Source: Chloroflexota bacterium
GTDB lineage: Bacteria; Chloroflexota; Dehalococcoidia; UBA3495
DNA length: 7,488 nt
NCBI GenBank assembly: GCA_022571575.1
Contig: JACZXN010000071.1
Location: 1 to 7,488, forward strand
Reading direction: 5' to 3'
This document shows, in pieces, positions 1 to 6,271 of this stretch (positions within the stretch are counted from its first letter, which is position 1; each line of letters opens with the position of its first letter). A model generated the notes under the pieces. It did not search any database. It saw only the letters and a program-made list of their open reading frames with translations, and had not been told where the DNA came from. The translations under genes were made by a program, and so were the position numbers.

Positions 1-411
1 GAGCCCACCCCTGAAGAGATCGGCCTAGCCATGGAGATCGGCCCGGAGAAGGTTGAAGAGATCCTCAAGATATCCCAGGAGCCGGTGTCCCTCGAAACGC
101 CCATCGGCGAAGAAGAGGACTCCCATCTGGGGGACTTCATCGAGGACCGGAACGCGTTGGCGCCGGCGGACGCGGCCTCATTCCAACTGCTGAAAGAGCA
201 GGTGAACGAGGTGCTCCACACCTTGACCGAACGCGAGGGCCGGGTGCTTCAACTCCGGTTCGGTCTGGAGGACGGACGAAGCAGGACCTTGGAGGAGGTC
301 GGCCGAGATTTCGGTGTGACCCGTGAAAGGATCCGTCAGATCGAAGCGAAGGCGCTACGGAAATTGCGTCATCCGACCCGCTCGCGGAAACTTAAAGACT
401 TCCTGGAGTAG
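1..411 (+). CDS. rpoD: RNA polymerase primary sigma factor RpoD/SigA, C-terminal part (5' truncated by window)
   Basis: This is the C-terminal 136 residues of a group 1 sigma-70 factor, the subunit that directs core RNA polymerase to housekeeping promoters. The frame is open from base 1, so the ATG at 31 is internal and the gene begins upstream. Visible parts, numbered from base 1: the end of region 3 (about 1-34, with [19 protein letters not shown]), the region 3.2 'finger' around 35-49 ([15 protein letters not shown], nearly identical to the family consensus), region 4.1 (about 60-85, with [15 protein letters not shown]), and the region 4.2 helix-turn-helix that reads the -35 box (about 96-122, with [20 protein letters not shown]). 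It ends in LKDFLE, the usual end of primary sigma factors, so the C-terminus is complete. The intact finger and [22 protein letters not shown] segments favour the primary sigma factor over an alternative one. Confidence 0.97.
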   Translation, partial: EPTPEEIGLAMEIGPEKVEEILKISQEPVSLETPIGEEEDSHLGDFIEDRNALAPADAASFQLLKEQVNEVLHTLTEREGRVLQLRFGLEDGRSRTLEEVGRDFGVTRERIRQIEAKALRKLRHPTRSRKLKDFLE

Positions 412-434
412 ACCAAGGCGTTAAGAATTGGAAT

Positions 435-483
435 GAGTCCAGGCGACATAATAACGAATCCCATAATTAAGTTGCCTGGTCTC
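435..483 (+). terminator. Imperfect inverted repeat after rpoD, possible terminator
   Basis: The left arm 435-447 (GAGTCCAGGCGAC) pairs with the right arm 471-483 (GTTGCCTGGTCTC). This gives a 9-bp inner stem with one G-U pair, one T-T mismatch, then three more pairs, around a 23-nt AT-rich loop. It begins 23 bp after the rpoD stop. Only a weak T4 run (489-492) follows, six bases after the stem, so this is not a textbook rho-independent terminator. It could instead be a protein-binding site or the remnant of a small repeat element. The pairing is read directly from the sequence; the terminator role is inferred. Confidence 0.4.
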
Positions 484-520
484 GTCAATTTTAGTAATCA
501 TCGTGCCAGATAATGTGGTT

Positions 521-554
521 CTCGGCCCATTGAGGGTGGTATACTCGGCCCATT
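521..554 (+). promoter_or_regulatory. Extended -10 promoter flanked by 11-bp direct repeats, for the zinc-ribbon gene
   Basis: TGGTATACT at 537-545 matches the extended -10 consensus (TGnTATAAT with one mismatch in the hexamer). No convincing -35 hexamer lies 16-18 bp upstream, as is common for extended -10 promoters. Transcription would start near 552, about 24 nt before the GTG start at 576. The 11-mer CTCGGCCCATT occurs at 521-531 and again at 544-554. One copy is immediately upstream of the -10 and the other overlaps its end and the probable start point. The repeat centres are 23 bp apart, about two helical turns, so a repressor or other regulator binding both copies is plausible but unproven. 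Confidence 0.5.
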
Positions 555-575
555 CCGAGTTGGGAGGAGGAGTTC

Positions 576-788
576 GTGGAAGAAGCGGCTATGCCCAAAT
601 GTTTGAGCTGTGATATTGGGAGTCTCGTCCCTCTCTCGGACTACGGCGGCCAAGGGGCTGCCGTCCATTACAAGGCCTGGGTCTGCATCAACCCTATTTG
701 CGGGTTCAATATAAAGATTCGCAACGGCGATATCTATCTCAACGAGCCCATTTCTCCTGGAAGCATGAACACCCCCAGGGCACGTTAG
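576..788 (+). CDS. Small zinc-ribbon protein of unknown function
   Basis: A 70-residue soluble protein with Cys9-x2-Cys12 and Cys37-x4-Cys42, the latter in the form CINPICGF. This arrangement is typical of a small zinc ribbon that binds one metal ion. Such knuckles occur in nucleic-acid-binding and protein-interaction proteins, but no specific function can be assigned. There is no signal peptide or membrane segment. The GTG at 576 is preferred because AGGAGG (565-570) sits 5 nt upstream; the ATG at 591 would leave this ribosome binding site 20 nt away. The gene has its own extended -10 promoter after rpoD, and the sortase-like gene follows 80 bp later with no clear terminator between them, so the two may share a transcript. 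The tail after about residue 57 (PISPGSMNTPRAR) looks disordered. An overlapping minus-strand frame (498-797) lacks comparable support. Confidence 0.75.
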   Translation: MEEAAMPKCLSCDIGSLVPLSDYGGQGAAVHYKAWVCINPICGFNIKIRNGDIYLNEPISPGSMNTPRAR

Positions 789-868
789 ACTCTTCATAAG
801 GCAAATTCCCAGTACCGCGCTCTCCCTATGGCCATGGGTTTCGGGTGGTGAGGAATGGAGGAGGTGGC

Positions 869-1672
869 ATGGAAGCCGGTTACGATTACCTGTTTATCCA
901 GGGGCGTCTACGGCGGCGTATCGCCAGATTCACGGGAATAGCTCTTTTAGCCTTCGGTTTCCTGCTTTTGGCGTCGGGCGGCGCCTATTACAGATACTCG
1001 GCCAATGCCAAGTCCAACCTGGACGACCTGGTGGCCGTCTTAGAACCCCGAACAGTTAAAGCCATTTCCGGGAGCTCCGCCTCCAACGTTAGTCTGTTCC
1101 CCGGCAAGGCCGTGACCGCCGACTCTTGGGACAACCTCTACGGCTACGAGCCCGCCTACTTCAAGGAACAGGCATTGCTTAGCGGTTTCTCACCCATCGG
1201 CGAATCCGCCATTGCCTTCGCGGACATTCCGCCTTCCACCAGGATCCTGGTCCCCGCCATCGGTGTGGACTCGACGATCACCGAGCTGGCCATCTTGGAC
1301 CTGGGAGACAGCCGGGCCTATGAGAGCCCGGACAACACCGTGGGACACATACCCGAAACCGCCAACGCCGGGCAGAAAGGCGCTTCCTGGTTCTTTGGTC
1401 ACACCGAGAGCCCCATCAGCCGGGAAGGGTCGGTCTTCTTCAATCTGCAAAAGATCCCTGAAAAGCTGCGCAACGGTGAAAACGTCTACATCATCACCGA
1501 CAATGGCGCCAACCAGTTCCTCTACCGGGCGACTTCCAGCCGGGTGGTGCACCAAGACGATCTACGTTTGGATGCAACTCCCTACGCGGACATAAATCTG
1601 GTGTCCTCAGTGCCTCGTTTCGTCTACGACCACCGCCTGGTGGTCTCGGGGGAATTGATCGCCCTTAGGTAA
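869..1672 (+). CDS. Sortase-family membrane protein with Ser in place of the catalytic Cys
   Basis: A 267-residue membrane-anchored protein with a C-terminal sortase fold. Sortases are extracytoplasmic cysteine transpeptidases that join proteins bearing a sorting signal to the cell surface or polymerise pilins. The ATG at 869 is chosen because GGAGGAGG (857-864) lies just upstream; the in-frame GTG at 845 has no such site. The N-terminus has a basic cytoplasmic patch (RLRRRIAR, 13-20), then one membrane helix (about 21-41), a linker, and the sortase domain from about residue 120 (IPPSTRILVPAIGVD) to 262. The catalytic His is present in WFFGHTE (His178), and the conserved Arg is Arg256 in YDHRLVV. 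The strand that normally reads TLxTC is NLVSS, so the nucleophile position is Ser247. The His-nucleophile-Arg spacing is otherwise normal, with nine residues from 247 to 256. Either the protein is a non-catalytic sortase-fold protein or it uses an unusual nucleophile. No LPxTG-like substrate is encoded in the window. Fold assignment is confident; activity is unknown. Confidence 0.85.
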   Translation: MEAGYDYLFIQGRLRRRIARFTGIALLAFGFLLLASGGAYYRYSANAKSNLDDLVAVLEPRTVKAISGSSASNVSLFPGKAVTADSWDNLYGYEPAYFKEQALLSGFSPIGESAIAFADIPPSTRILVPAIGVDSTITELAILDLGDSRAYESPDNTVGHIPETANAGQKGASWFFGHTESPISREGSVFFNLQKIPEKLRNGENVYIITDNGANQFLYRATSSRVVHQDDLRLDATPYADINLVSSVPRFVYDHRLVVSGELIALR

Positions 1673-1704
1673 GGCCGACGGCCGGAAGGGCATTTACCCC
1701 GAAT

Positions 1705-1735
1705 AAAGGAGACGCCCAATGAGGGCGTCTCCTTT
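1705..1735. terminator. Bidirectional rho-independent terminator between convergent genes
   Basis: A perfect 13-bp stem is formed by AAAGGAGACGCCC (1705-1717) and GGGCGTCTCCTTT (1723-1735) around the 5-nt loop AATGA. It lies 32 nt after the sortase-like stop and 21 nt after the CNNM/CorC-like stop on the other strand. Because the stem begins with A3 and ends with T3, a U-rich end is present in both directions: TTTGCCATTT on the plus strand and TTTATTC on the minus strand. It should therefore terminate both convergent transcripts. Confidence 0.85.
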
Positions 1736-1756
1736 GCCATTTCATTTCAGAACCAA

Positions 1757-2986
1757 TCACACGCTTGGTTCGACCGCTTCTTCATCGATGCGGTGGATGC
1801 GCAGTTTCCGGAGACGCCGTCCCAACATGGAAACCACCTCTATGTGCAGGTGGTCGGTTTCCACGATGTCCCCGGCCTGGGGGATCCGGCCCAGGCTGTG
1901 GTAGACGTAGCCGCCCACCGTGTCCACCTCGGTGCTGTCGATGCTGGTGCCGAAGATCTCCTCCACGTGTTCGGTGGTCACCCCGGCATCCACCAGCACT
2001 GTGCCGTCGGGCTGGTGCACCACCTGGGCGTCCCTGGAGCGGGAGAACTCGTCCTCGATCTCGCCGACGATCTCCTCCAGCAGGTCCTCCATGGTGACCA
2101 GGCCCTCGGTGCCGCCGTATTCGTCCACCACGATGGCGATCTGGGTGCGGCGCTCCTGCAGTTCTTCCAAAAGGTCATCGACCCGCTTGGTCTCGGGGAT
2201 GATGAACGCCGGGCGGACCAGGTCGCGCAGCAAGTCATTGGGCCTGGACCCTGCCAGGGAGGCGATGACGTCACGGGCATGGATGATGCCAAGGATCCTG
2301 TCCATGGTCTCTTCGTAGACCGGCAGGCGGCTATGACCCCGGCTCACCATGGTTTCGGCCACCACCTTGAGGGAGGAGTCGGCCTCGACGGCGGCCATGT
2401 CCAGCCGGGGCACCATGACCTCCCTGACGGTGGTGGCGTCCAGACGAATTATGGAACGGAGCATCTCACGGTCCCGGTCATCCAGGCTGGTCAATTCTTC
2501 TTCGGTGATGGCCGGCTCTTCAGGCTCGGCCGCCGCGGAGCCATTGGTCTGGCGGCCATGTCCAATGCCTGGCTGGCCGTTGACCGCCAATGCCGGCCTG
2601 CCCGGTCCTTTGCCATTGGAAGAAGCGAACCGGGTCCAGGGCCGGGACAGTCCGGGATAACGATTGATCAGGGCCTTTGCCGCGCGGTCGATCAAGAAAA
2701 GCGCCGCCAGTAGTCCAACAGACATGAAGGCGACGGGCCACCAATCGGTGGTCGCGGCGCTTTGCACCAGCGCCAGTCCGGAGAGAACAACGGCGAATAA
2801 ACAGGCCGTTTTCAGCCAGAAGAGAAAGGTTTCGGAGAGGGCCGAGGGATTCTCATCTCTGCCGGCGAGACCGGCAGACCCGCCCGAGCGAAGGAGGCTC
2901 AGGTATGAGAACAAGAGAACGGAGGCGATAAAAATTACGGTTTGCGGTAAATAATCTGTATCCAAACACCCCGTCCCCCCGGTCAA
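1757..2986 (-). CDS. CNNM/CorC (HlyC-like) CBS-domain membrane protein with a degenerate membrane domain
   Basis: A 409-residue membrane protein of the CNNM/CorC family, whose members are linked to Mg2+ or Co2+ efflux and are often annotated as hemolysins. From the N-terminus: three hydrophobic helices (about 12-32, 57-76, 84-99), a Gly/Pro/Gln-rich linker (about 121-158), an acidic lead-in ([17 protein letters not shown]), a CBS pair (about 187-310, with [24 protein letters not shown], and then [26 protein letters not shown]), and the C-terminal CorC_HlyC domain (about 325-399, with VDTVGGYV and RIPQAGD). The regulatory half is highly typical. The membrane half is short, and the usual GExxPK-like motif is replaced by [14 protein letters not shown] (98-111), so transport is doubtful. 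The start is uncertain: TTG at 2986 is the longest, while TTG at 2965 gives an N-terminus of LDTDYLPQ and may be the true one; neither has a strong ribosome binding site. It lies 66 nt downstream of glmU on the same strand, probably in one operon. Confidence 0.88.
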   Translation of the reverse strand: MTGGTGCLDTDYLPQTVIFIASVLLFSYLSLLRSGGSAGLAGRDENPSALSETFLFWLKTACLFAVVLSGLALVQSAATTDWWPVAFMSVGLLAALFLIDRAAKALINRYPGLSRPWTRFASSNGKGPGRPALAVNGQPGIGHGRQTNGSAAAEPEEPAITEEELTSLDDRDREMLRSIIRLDATTVREVMVPRLDMAAVEADSSLKVVAETMVSRGHSRLPVYEETMDRILGIIHARDVIASLAGSRPNDLLRDLVRPAFIIPETKRVDDLLEELQERRTQIAIVVDEYGGTEGLVTMEDLLEEIVGEIEDEFSRSRDAQVVHQPDGTVLVDAGVTTEHVEEIFGTSIDSTEVDTVGGYVYHSLGRIPQAGDIVETDHLHIEVVSMLGRRLRKLRIHRIDEEAVEPSV

Positions 2987-3052
2987 CCCGCGTATATGCC
3001 GATTGGGTGATCATGCCTGCGGGAAGCGCCACCGGGAGGTCAGTTGGAACCA

Positions 3053-4426
3053 CTATCTGTCTAATATTCTAGCAGGTACGCCGACGGCTAGTCTACCCGG
3101 TGGCACGTCTTTCGTGATGACTGCGCCCGCCCCCGTCACGGCGCCGGCCCCAACGGTTACCGGCGCGACCAGCATGGTGTCGCAGCCGATGAACGCGTCT
3201 TTCTCCACCACCGAACGGTGTTTGTCCTTACCGTCGTAGTTGCAGGTGACCATGCCGGCGCCCAGATTGGCGTTGGCCCCGATCGAGGCGTCGCCCACAT
3301 AGCCGAAATGCCCCATGACGGCGCCGGTGGCGAACCGGCTCTCTTTCACCTCAACGAAATTTCCGATGTGCACCCCAGTCTCAAGATATGCGCCCGGCCT
3401 GAGGTGGCTGTAGGGGCCAATGTCCACCCCGGCCTCCATGACCGCTTCTTCCAGCGCCGACGACGTGACCCGGCAACCGTCGCCGACGGTTGAGTCCTTC
3501 ACCACGGAACCGGGGCCAATCTCACAACCGGAACCTATGACCGTGTTTCCCAAGAGCATGGTGTTGGGCAGGATCACCGTGTCTGGCCCGATCACCACTC
3601 CGGCGTCAATCATCACCGACGACGGGTCTGAGATGGTCACGCCCTCCAGCATCCAGCCCTCGCGGATGCGCTGCCGCTGAATATCCTCCAGACGGGCCAG
3701 TTCCACCCGGTTGTTGATTCCCAGCACCTCTACCGGAGCGTCCGACGGCTGGGCCGCCACCGAGTCCCCCTGCCCGGCGGCGATGGCCGCCAGGTCCGTC
3801 AGGTAGCGCTCGGGGCCATCGCCGGCGTCCACCCGGCCCAGGTTCTCCCATAGCCATTCGGCCTGGAAGCAGTAGACCCCGGAGTTGACCTCGATGGGTT
3901 GACCGTCCCGGCCGGTGTCTTGGGAGTCCTCCACGATACCCAGAACGTTTCGCTGGAAGCCTTGGTCCCGGTGAATGCGGCCCAGACCCTCGCCGTCTTG
4001 GACGATGCCTGAGAGGATGGACATCCGGCGGGCATTTTCCAGGTGCCCGTCGATCAGCCGGCGCACCGAGCCTTCGGTCACCAGCGGTGAGTCGCCGCCC
4101 ATGACCAGGACCTGCTGGACCTGGCCACGAACCCCTTCCCGAACCCCTTCCTGGATCAACGAGGCGGCGGCTTCCACCGCGCCGGCCGTTCCCGTCCTGG
4201 AAGACTGAACGGCGTATTCCACCGAGTCGCCCAGCAGCTCTTTCACCGCCGCCTGATTGGCGGGAGACACCACAACGACTATGCGGTCCACGCCCAACCG
4301 GCCCAGGAGCTCCACGGGATACCGGAGCAGTTCCTTGCCGCAGAGGCGGTGCAGCACCTTGGGAGTCCGGGACTTCATCCTGATCCCCTCTCCGGCGGCC
4401 AATATGATTCCTGCCAAATTATCCAT
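3053..4426 (-). CDS. glmU: Bifunctional GlmU: GlcN-1-P acetyltransferase / GlcNAc-1-P uridylyltransferase
   Basis: A 457-residue cytoplasmic enzyme that makes UDP-GlcNAc in two steps: acetyl-CoA-dependent acetylation of glucosamine-1-phosphate, then UTP-dependent uridylylation. The N-terminal nucleotidyltransferase domain (1 to about 235) has LAAGEGIRMKSRTPKVLH (9-26; Ile15 replaces the usual Thr of GTRM), RTGTAGA (77-83), GGDSPL with the metal-binding Asp112, GLGRI (147-151), EVNSG (179-183) and GINNR with Asn238 as the second metal ligand. The C-terminal left-handed beta-helix (about 262-457) shows hexapeptide repeats and the acetyltransferase site: HLRPGA (Arg343), EVKE (Lys361), MGHFGYVGDA (His373, catalytic base) and TCNYDG (Asn396). 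Length and order match the family, so both activities are expected. ATG at 4426 has AGGGG about 8 nt upstream. A tandem EGVR duplication lies at 93-100. It is the first gene of a probable two-gene minus-strand operon and has an extended -10 promoter. Confidence 0.97.
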   Translation of the reverse strand: MDNLAGIILAAGEGIRMKSRTPKVLHRLCGKELLRYPVELLGRLGVDRIVVVVSPANQAAVKELLGDSVEYAVQSSRTGTAGAVEAAASLIQEGVREGVRGQVQQVLVMGGDSPLVTEGSVRRLIDGHLENARRMSILSGIVQDGEGLGRIHRDQGFQRNVLGIVEDSQDTGRDGQPIEVNSGVYCFQAEWLWENLGRVDAGDGPERYLTDLAAIAAGQGDSVAAQPSDAPVEVLGINNRVELARLEDIQRQRIREGWMLEGVTISDPSSVMIDAGVVIGPDTVILPNTMLLGNTVIGSGCEIGPGSVVKDSTVGDGCRVTSSALEEAVMEAGVDIGPYSHLRPGAYLETGVHIGNFVEVKESRFATGAVMGHFGYVGDASIGANANLGAGMVTCNYDGKDKHRSVVEKDAFIGCDTMLVAPVTVGAGAVTGAGAVITKDVPPGRLAVGVPARILDR

Positions 4427-4487
4427 GTCTCTACCCCTGCCGTTGTGCGTCGAAAAACGCCTGACTTTTCCCTTCGATAGTCCATCG

Positions 4488-4496
4488 ATTATACCA
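4488..4496 (-). promoter_or_regulatory. glmU: Extended -10 promoter for glmU
   Basis: On the minus strand this reads TGGTATAAT, a perfect extended -10 element. No good -35 hexamer is seen at 16-18 bp upstream (4510-4517). Transcription would start near 4481, giving a leader of about 55 nt that ends with AGGGG before the ATG at 4426. The leader contains only a small GCGT/ACGC hairpin, with no recognisable riboswitch or glmS-type ribozyme. Confidence 0.65.
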
Positions 4497-4563
4497 GCGG
4501 GGCCCGGTGCTCCCGTGCTTGCTCCCAGCCCGTTGCGCCCTGCCCGCCGCCGGCCGATTCACG

Positions 4564-4592
4564 TTGACAACAGGACTGGCCGGAGTCAAAAT
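4564..4592 (+). promoter_or_regulatory. Sigma-70-type promoter for amidase 1
   Basis: A perfect -35 TTGACA (4564-4569) is separated by exactly 17 bp from CAAAAT (4587-4592), which keeps the key A2 and T6 of the -10 box (4 of 6 matches). Transcription would start near 4599, giving a leader of about 58 nt. It diverges from the glmU promoter, with the two -10 boxes about 95 bp apart. Its position argues against translation starting at the in-frame 4507 codon. Confidence 0.55.
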
Positions 4593-4656
4593 GGCCGTGC
4601 TTCAGCTTCACCCGTGTCCAGGGTTCAGAGGCCCGGGTTCAGATAGAGGTCAGCGG

Positions 4657-6072
4657 ATGGACAAAGAACAACTGCCATTTCTCTCGGCCACCGAATTGGC
4701 GTCCCTCATCAAGTCCCGCCAGGTCTCCCCCGTGGAGGCGGCCGAGGCCTATCTGGAACGGATCCCCCAGGTGGACGGCAAGCTGAACTCCTACATCACC
4801 GTGACGGCCGACCGGGCCATGGCCGACGCCCGCCTGGCCGAGCGGGAGATCGTCTCCGGCAATTACCGCGGCCCGATGCACGGCGTGCCGGTGGCGGTCA
4901 AAGACCAGTTCTACACCAAGGGGATACTCACCACCGGCGGCTCCAATATCCTGAAGGACTTTGTGCCCGAGGAAGACGCCACCGTGGTCAGCAAATTGAG
5001 CGAGGCGGGCGCCGTGCTCCTTGGCAAGCTGAACATGAGCGAATTCGCCATGGGCGACGCCTTCCACCATCCCTACGGCCGGCCACACAATCCCTGGGAC
5101 CTGTCCCGCAACCCCGGCACATCCAGCAGCGGGTCCGGCGCCGCCACCGCGGCCTTCCTGTGCGCCACATCCCTGGGCGAGGACACCGGCGGGTCCATCC
5201 GCGGGCCGGCCTCGTTCTGCGGGCTGGTCGGCATCCGGCCTTCCTGGGGACGGGTCAGCCGCCACGGGGTCCTGGGCGCTTCATGGTCCATGGACCAGGT
5301 GGGCCCCATCTCCCGCACCGTCTCCGACTGCGCCATGACCCTGGGCGCCATCGCCGGTCACGATCCGAAGGACGGCTACACCTGGGACGTGCCGGTGCCC
5401 GATTACCTGGCGTCGCTGACGGGAGATATCCAGGGCCTGAAGGTTGGGGTGATCACCGAACGGGTCCAGGCCGACGCCGTCGACCCTCAGGTGCGTGATC
5501 TGGTGGTCCAGGCCATCAGCCAACTGGGAGAACTTGGCGCGGCGGTGGAGGAGGTCGACATCCCATTGATGGCCCAATCGGCCGCCATCTCCACCGCCGT
5601 GATCTACGCCGATGTCGCGGCGGCCCACCGGGAGGGCATCGATCAGCATCTGAAAGAGTACGACTACAACATCCAGCTTCGGCTATTAACCGGGGCCATC
5701 CTGCCGGCCCAGGCCCACCAGAAGGCGGTGCGGCTGCGGCACCTGCTGCGCCAGCAGATACTGGACGCCCTGGACCGGGTGGACGTGTTGGTGATGCCCA
5801 CCTCCTCCATACCCGCCTCGCCGATCCCGGAGAAAGCCGGTGTGGCCAGCAAAGAGGAATTCCTGGAGATGCTGGGCGGGCGGCGCAGTTACACCGCCCC
5901 GTTCAACCTGGCCAGTGTGCCGGCCCTGTCCATCAACTGCGGCTTCACCTCCGACGGCCTTCCCGTGGGTCTGCAGATCGCCGGCCGGCCCTTCGACGAA
6001 TCGACGGTCTTCCGCGTGGCCCACGCCTACGAACAGGCCACCACCTGGCACAACCGCCGTCCGCCGGTGTAG
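4657..6072 (+). CDS. Amidase-signature family hydrolase (GatA-like), copy 1
   Basis: A 471-residue cytoplasmic amidase-signature enzyme, a family that hydrolyses C-N amide bonds through a Ser-cisSer-Lys triad. The triad is readable as Lys82 (VAVKDQF), Ser156 (PGTSSSGSGAA) and nucleophile Ser180 (DTGGSIRGPASFCG). The 24-residue spacing of the two serines is that of the family. Other family hallmarks are HGVPVAVKD, GKLNMSEFAMG, HNPWDLSRNPG and SMDQVGPISRT. The DTGGSIR block is close to GatA, but no gatB or gatC is nearby, so a free-standing amidase with unknown substrate is the safer call. The start is ATG 4657, with AGAGGT (4645-4650) 6 nt upstream; an in-frame extension to 4507 would overlap the promoter and is rejected. 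There is no signal peptide. It is followed after 199 bp by a paralogue in the same orientation, with a repeat-like element between them. Confidence 0.92.
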   Translation: MDKEQLPFLSATELASLIKSRQVSPVEAAEAYLERIPQVDGKLNSYITVTADRAMADARLAEREIVSGNYRGPMHGVPVAVKDQFYTKGILTTGGSNILKDFVPEEDATVVSKLSEAGAVLLGKLNMSEFAMGDAFHHPYGRPHNPWDLSRNPGTSSSGSGAATAAFLCATSLGEDTGGSIRGPASFCGLVGIRPSWGRVSRHGVLGASWSMDQVGPISRTVSDCAMTLGAIAGHDPKDGYTWDVPVPDYLASLTGDIQGLKVGVITERVQADAVDPQVRDLVVQAISQLGELGAAVEEVDIPLMAQSAAISTAVIYADVAAAHREGIDQHLKEYDYNIQLRLLTGAILPAQAHQKAVRLRHLLRQQILDALDRVDVLVMPTSSIPASPIPEKAGVASKEEFLEMLGGRRSYTAPFNLASVPALSINCGFTSDGLPVGLQIAGRPFDESTVFRVAHAYEQATTWHNRRPPV

Positions 6073-6083
6073 ACACTCCCCAT

Positions 6084-6196
6084 GTCATTCCGAGGAGTGA
6101 AACGACGAGGAATCTCATTGCTCGAGAAGACCGTTCGCGGGTTCGCATGGACGGTCCACAGCGAGCGGTGAGACCCCTCGCTTCTCTCGGGGTGAC
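6084..6196. repeat. 113-bp near-palindromic repeat element (MITE/REP-like)
   Basis: The left end 6084-6116 starts GTCATTCCGAG and ends GAGGAATCTC. The right end 6170-6196 is its imperfect inverse, GAGACCCCTCG through CTCGGGGTGAC. Inside, ATTGCTCG (6117-6124) pairs with CGAGCGGT (6161-6168) when G-U pairs are allowed, and GACCGT (6129-6134) pairs exactly with ACGGTC (6151-6156). Almost the whole element can therefore fold into one long cruciform or RNA hairpin. Ends of the type GTCATTCCGAG...GAGGAATCTC resemble dispersed intergenic repeats I recall from Chloroflexota and other environmental genomes; only one copy lies in this window. It has no coding capacity and no obvious target-site duplication. 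As RNA it could shield or terminate the amidase 1 transcript. Confidence 0.7.
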
Positions 6197-6271
6197 GGTG
6201 TAAATTGACCTACCATTACAAGATTCATCGGAAAAGCCTTCGAAACACCATACCCGGCCCAAGGAGAACCC

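Noticed and set aside
498..797. 99-codon minus-strand frame opposite the zinc-ribbon gene
   Set aside because: The plus-strand frame has a promoter, AGGAGG and paired Cys motifs; the minus-strand one has none of these.
845..868. GTG start at 845 for the sortase-like gene
   Set aside because: The extra eight residues are encoded by the purine-rich ribosome binding site itself (GGAGGAGG at 857-864), which serves ATG 869.
1607..1609. Sequencing error as the explanation for Ser247 in the sortase-like protein
   Set aside because: TCA needs two base substitutions to become TGT or TGC, and the reading frame and neighbouring conserved residues are intact on both sides.
1793..2713. Long plus-strand open frame of 306 codons opposite the CNNM/CorC-like gene
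   Set aside because: It is antisense to a gene with clear CBS and CorC domains. Its translation is rich in His, Gly and Asp with no recognisable motif, as expected from the opposite strand of high-GC coding DNA.
2853..3053. 66-codon minus-strand frame between glmU and the CNNM-like gene
   Set aside because: It overlaps the start of the CNNM-like gene in another frame, has no ribosome binding site, and shows no motif.
4507..4656. N-terminal extension of amidase 1 from an in-frame start at 4507
   Set aside because: The extension covers the TTGACA-17-CAAAAT promoter and does not resemble the family N-terminus. ATG 4657 has a ribosome binding site and begins where homologues normally begin.
4639..5265. 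Minus-strand open frame of 208 codons over amidase 1
   Set aside because: It is a shadow of the amidase reading frame: the plus-strand frame carries the full catalytic triad and family motifs, while this one has low-complexity Gly/Ala/Pro content and no ribosome binding site.
6205..6233. Possible promoter for amidase 2 starting with TTGACC at 6205-6210
   Set aside because: No acceptable -10 hexamer is found at 16-18 bp; the best A/T-rich hexamers (around 6217-6227) are only 6-11 bp away.
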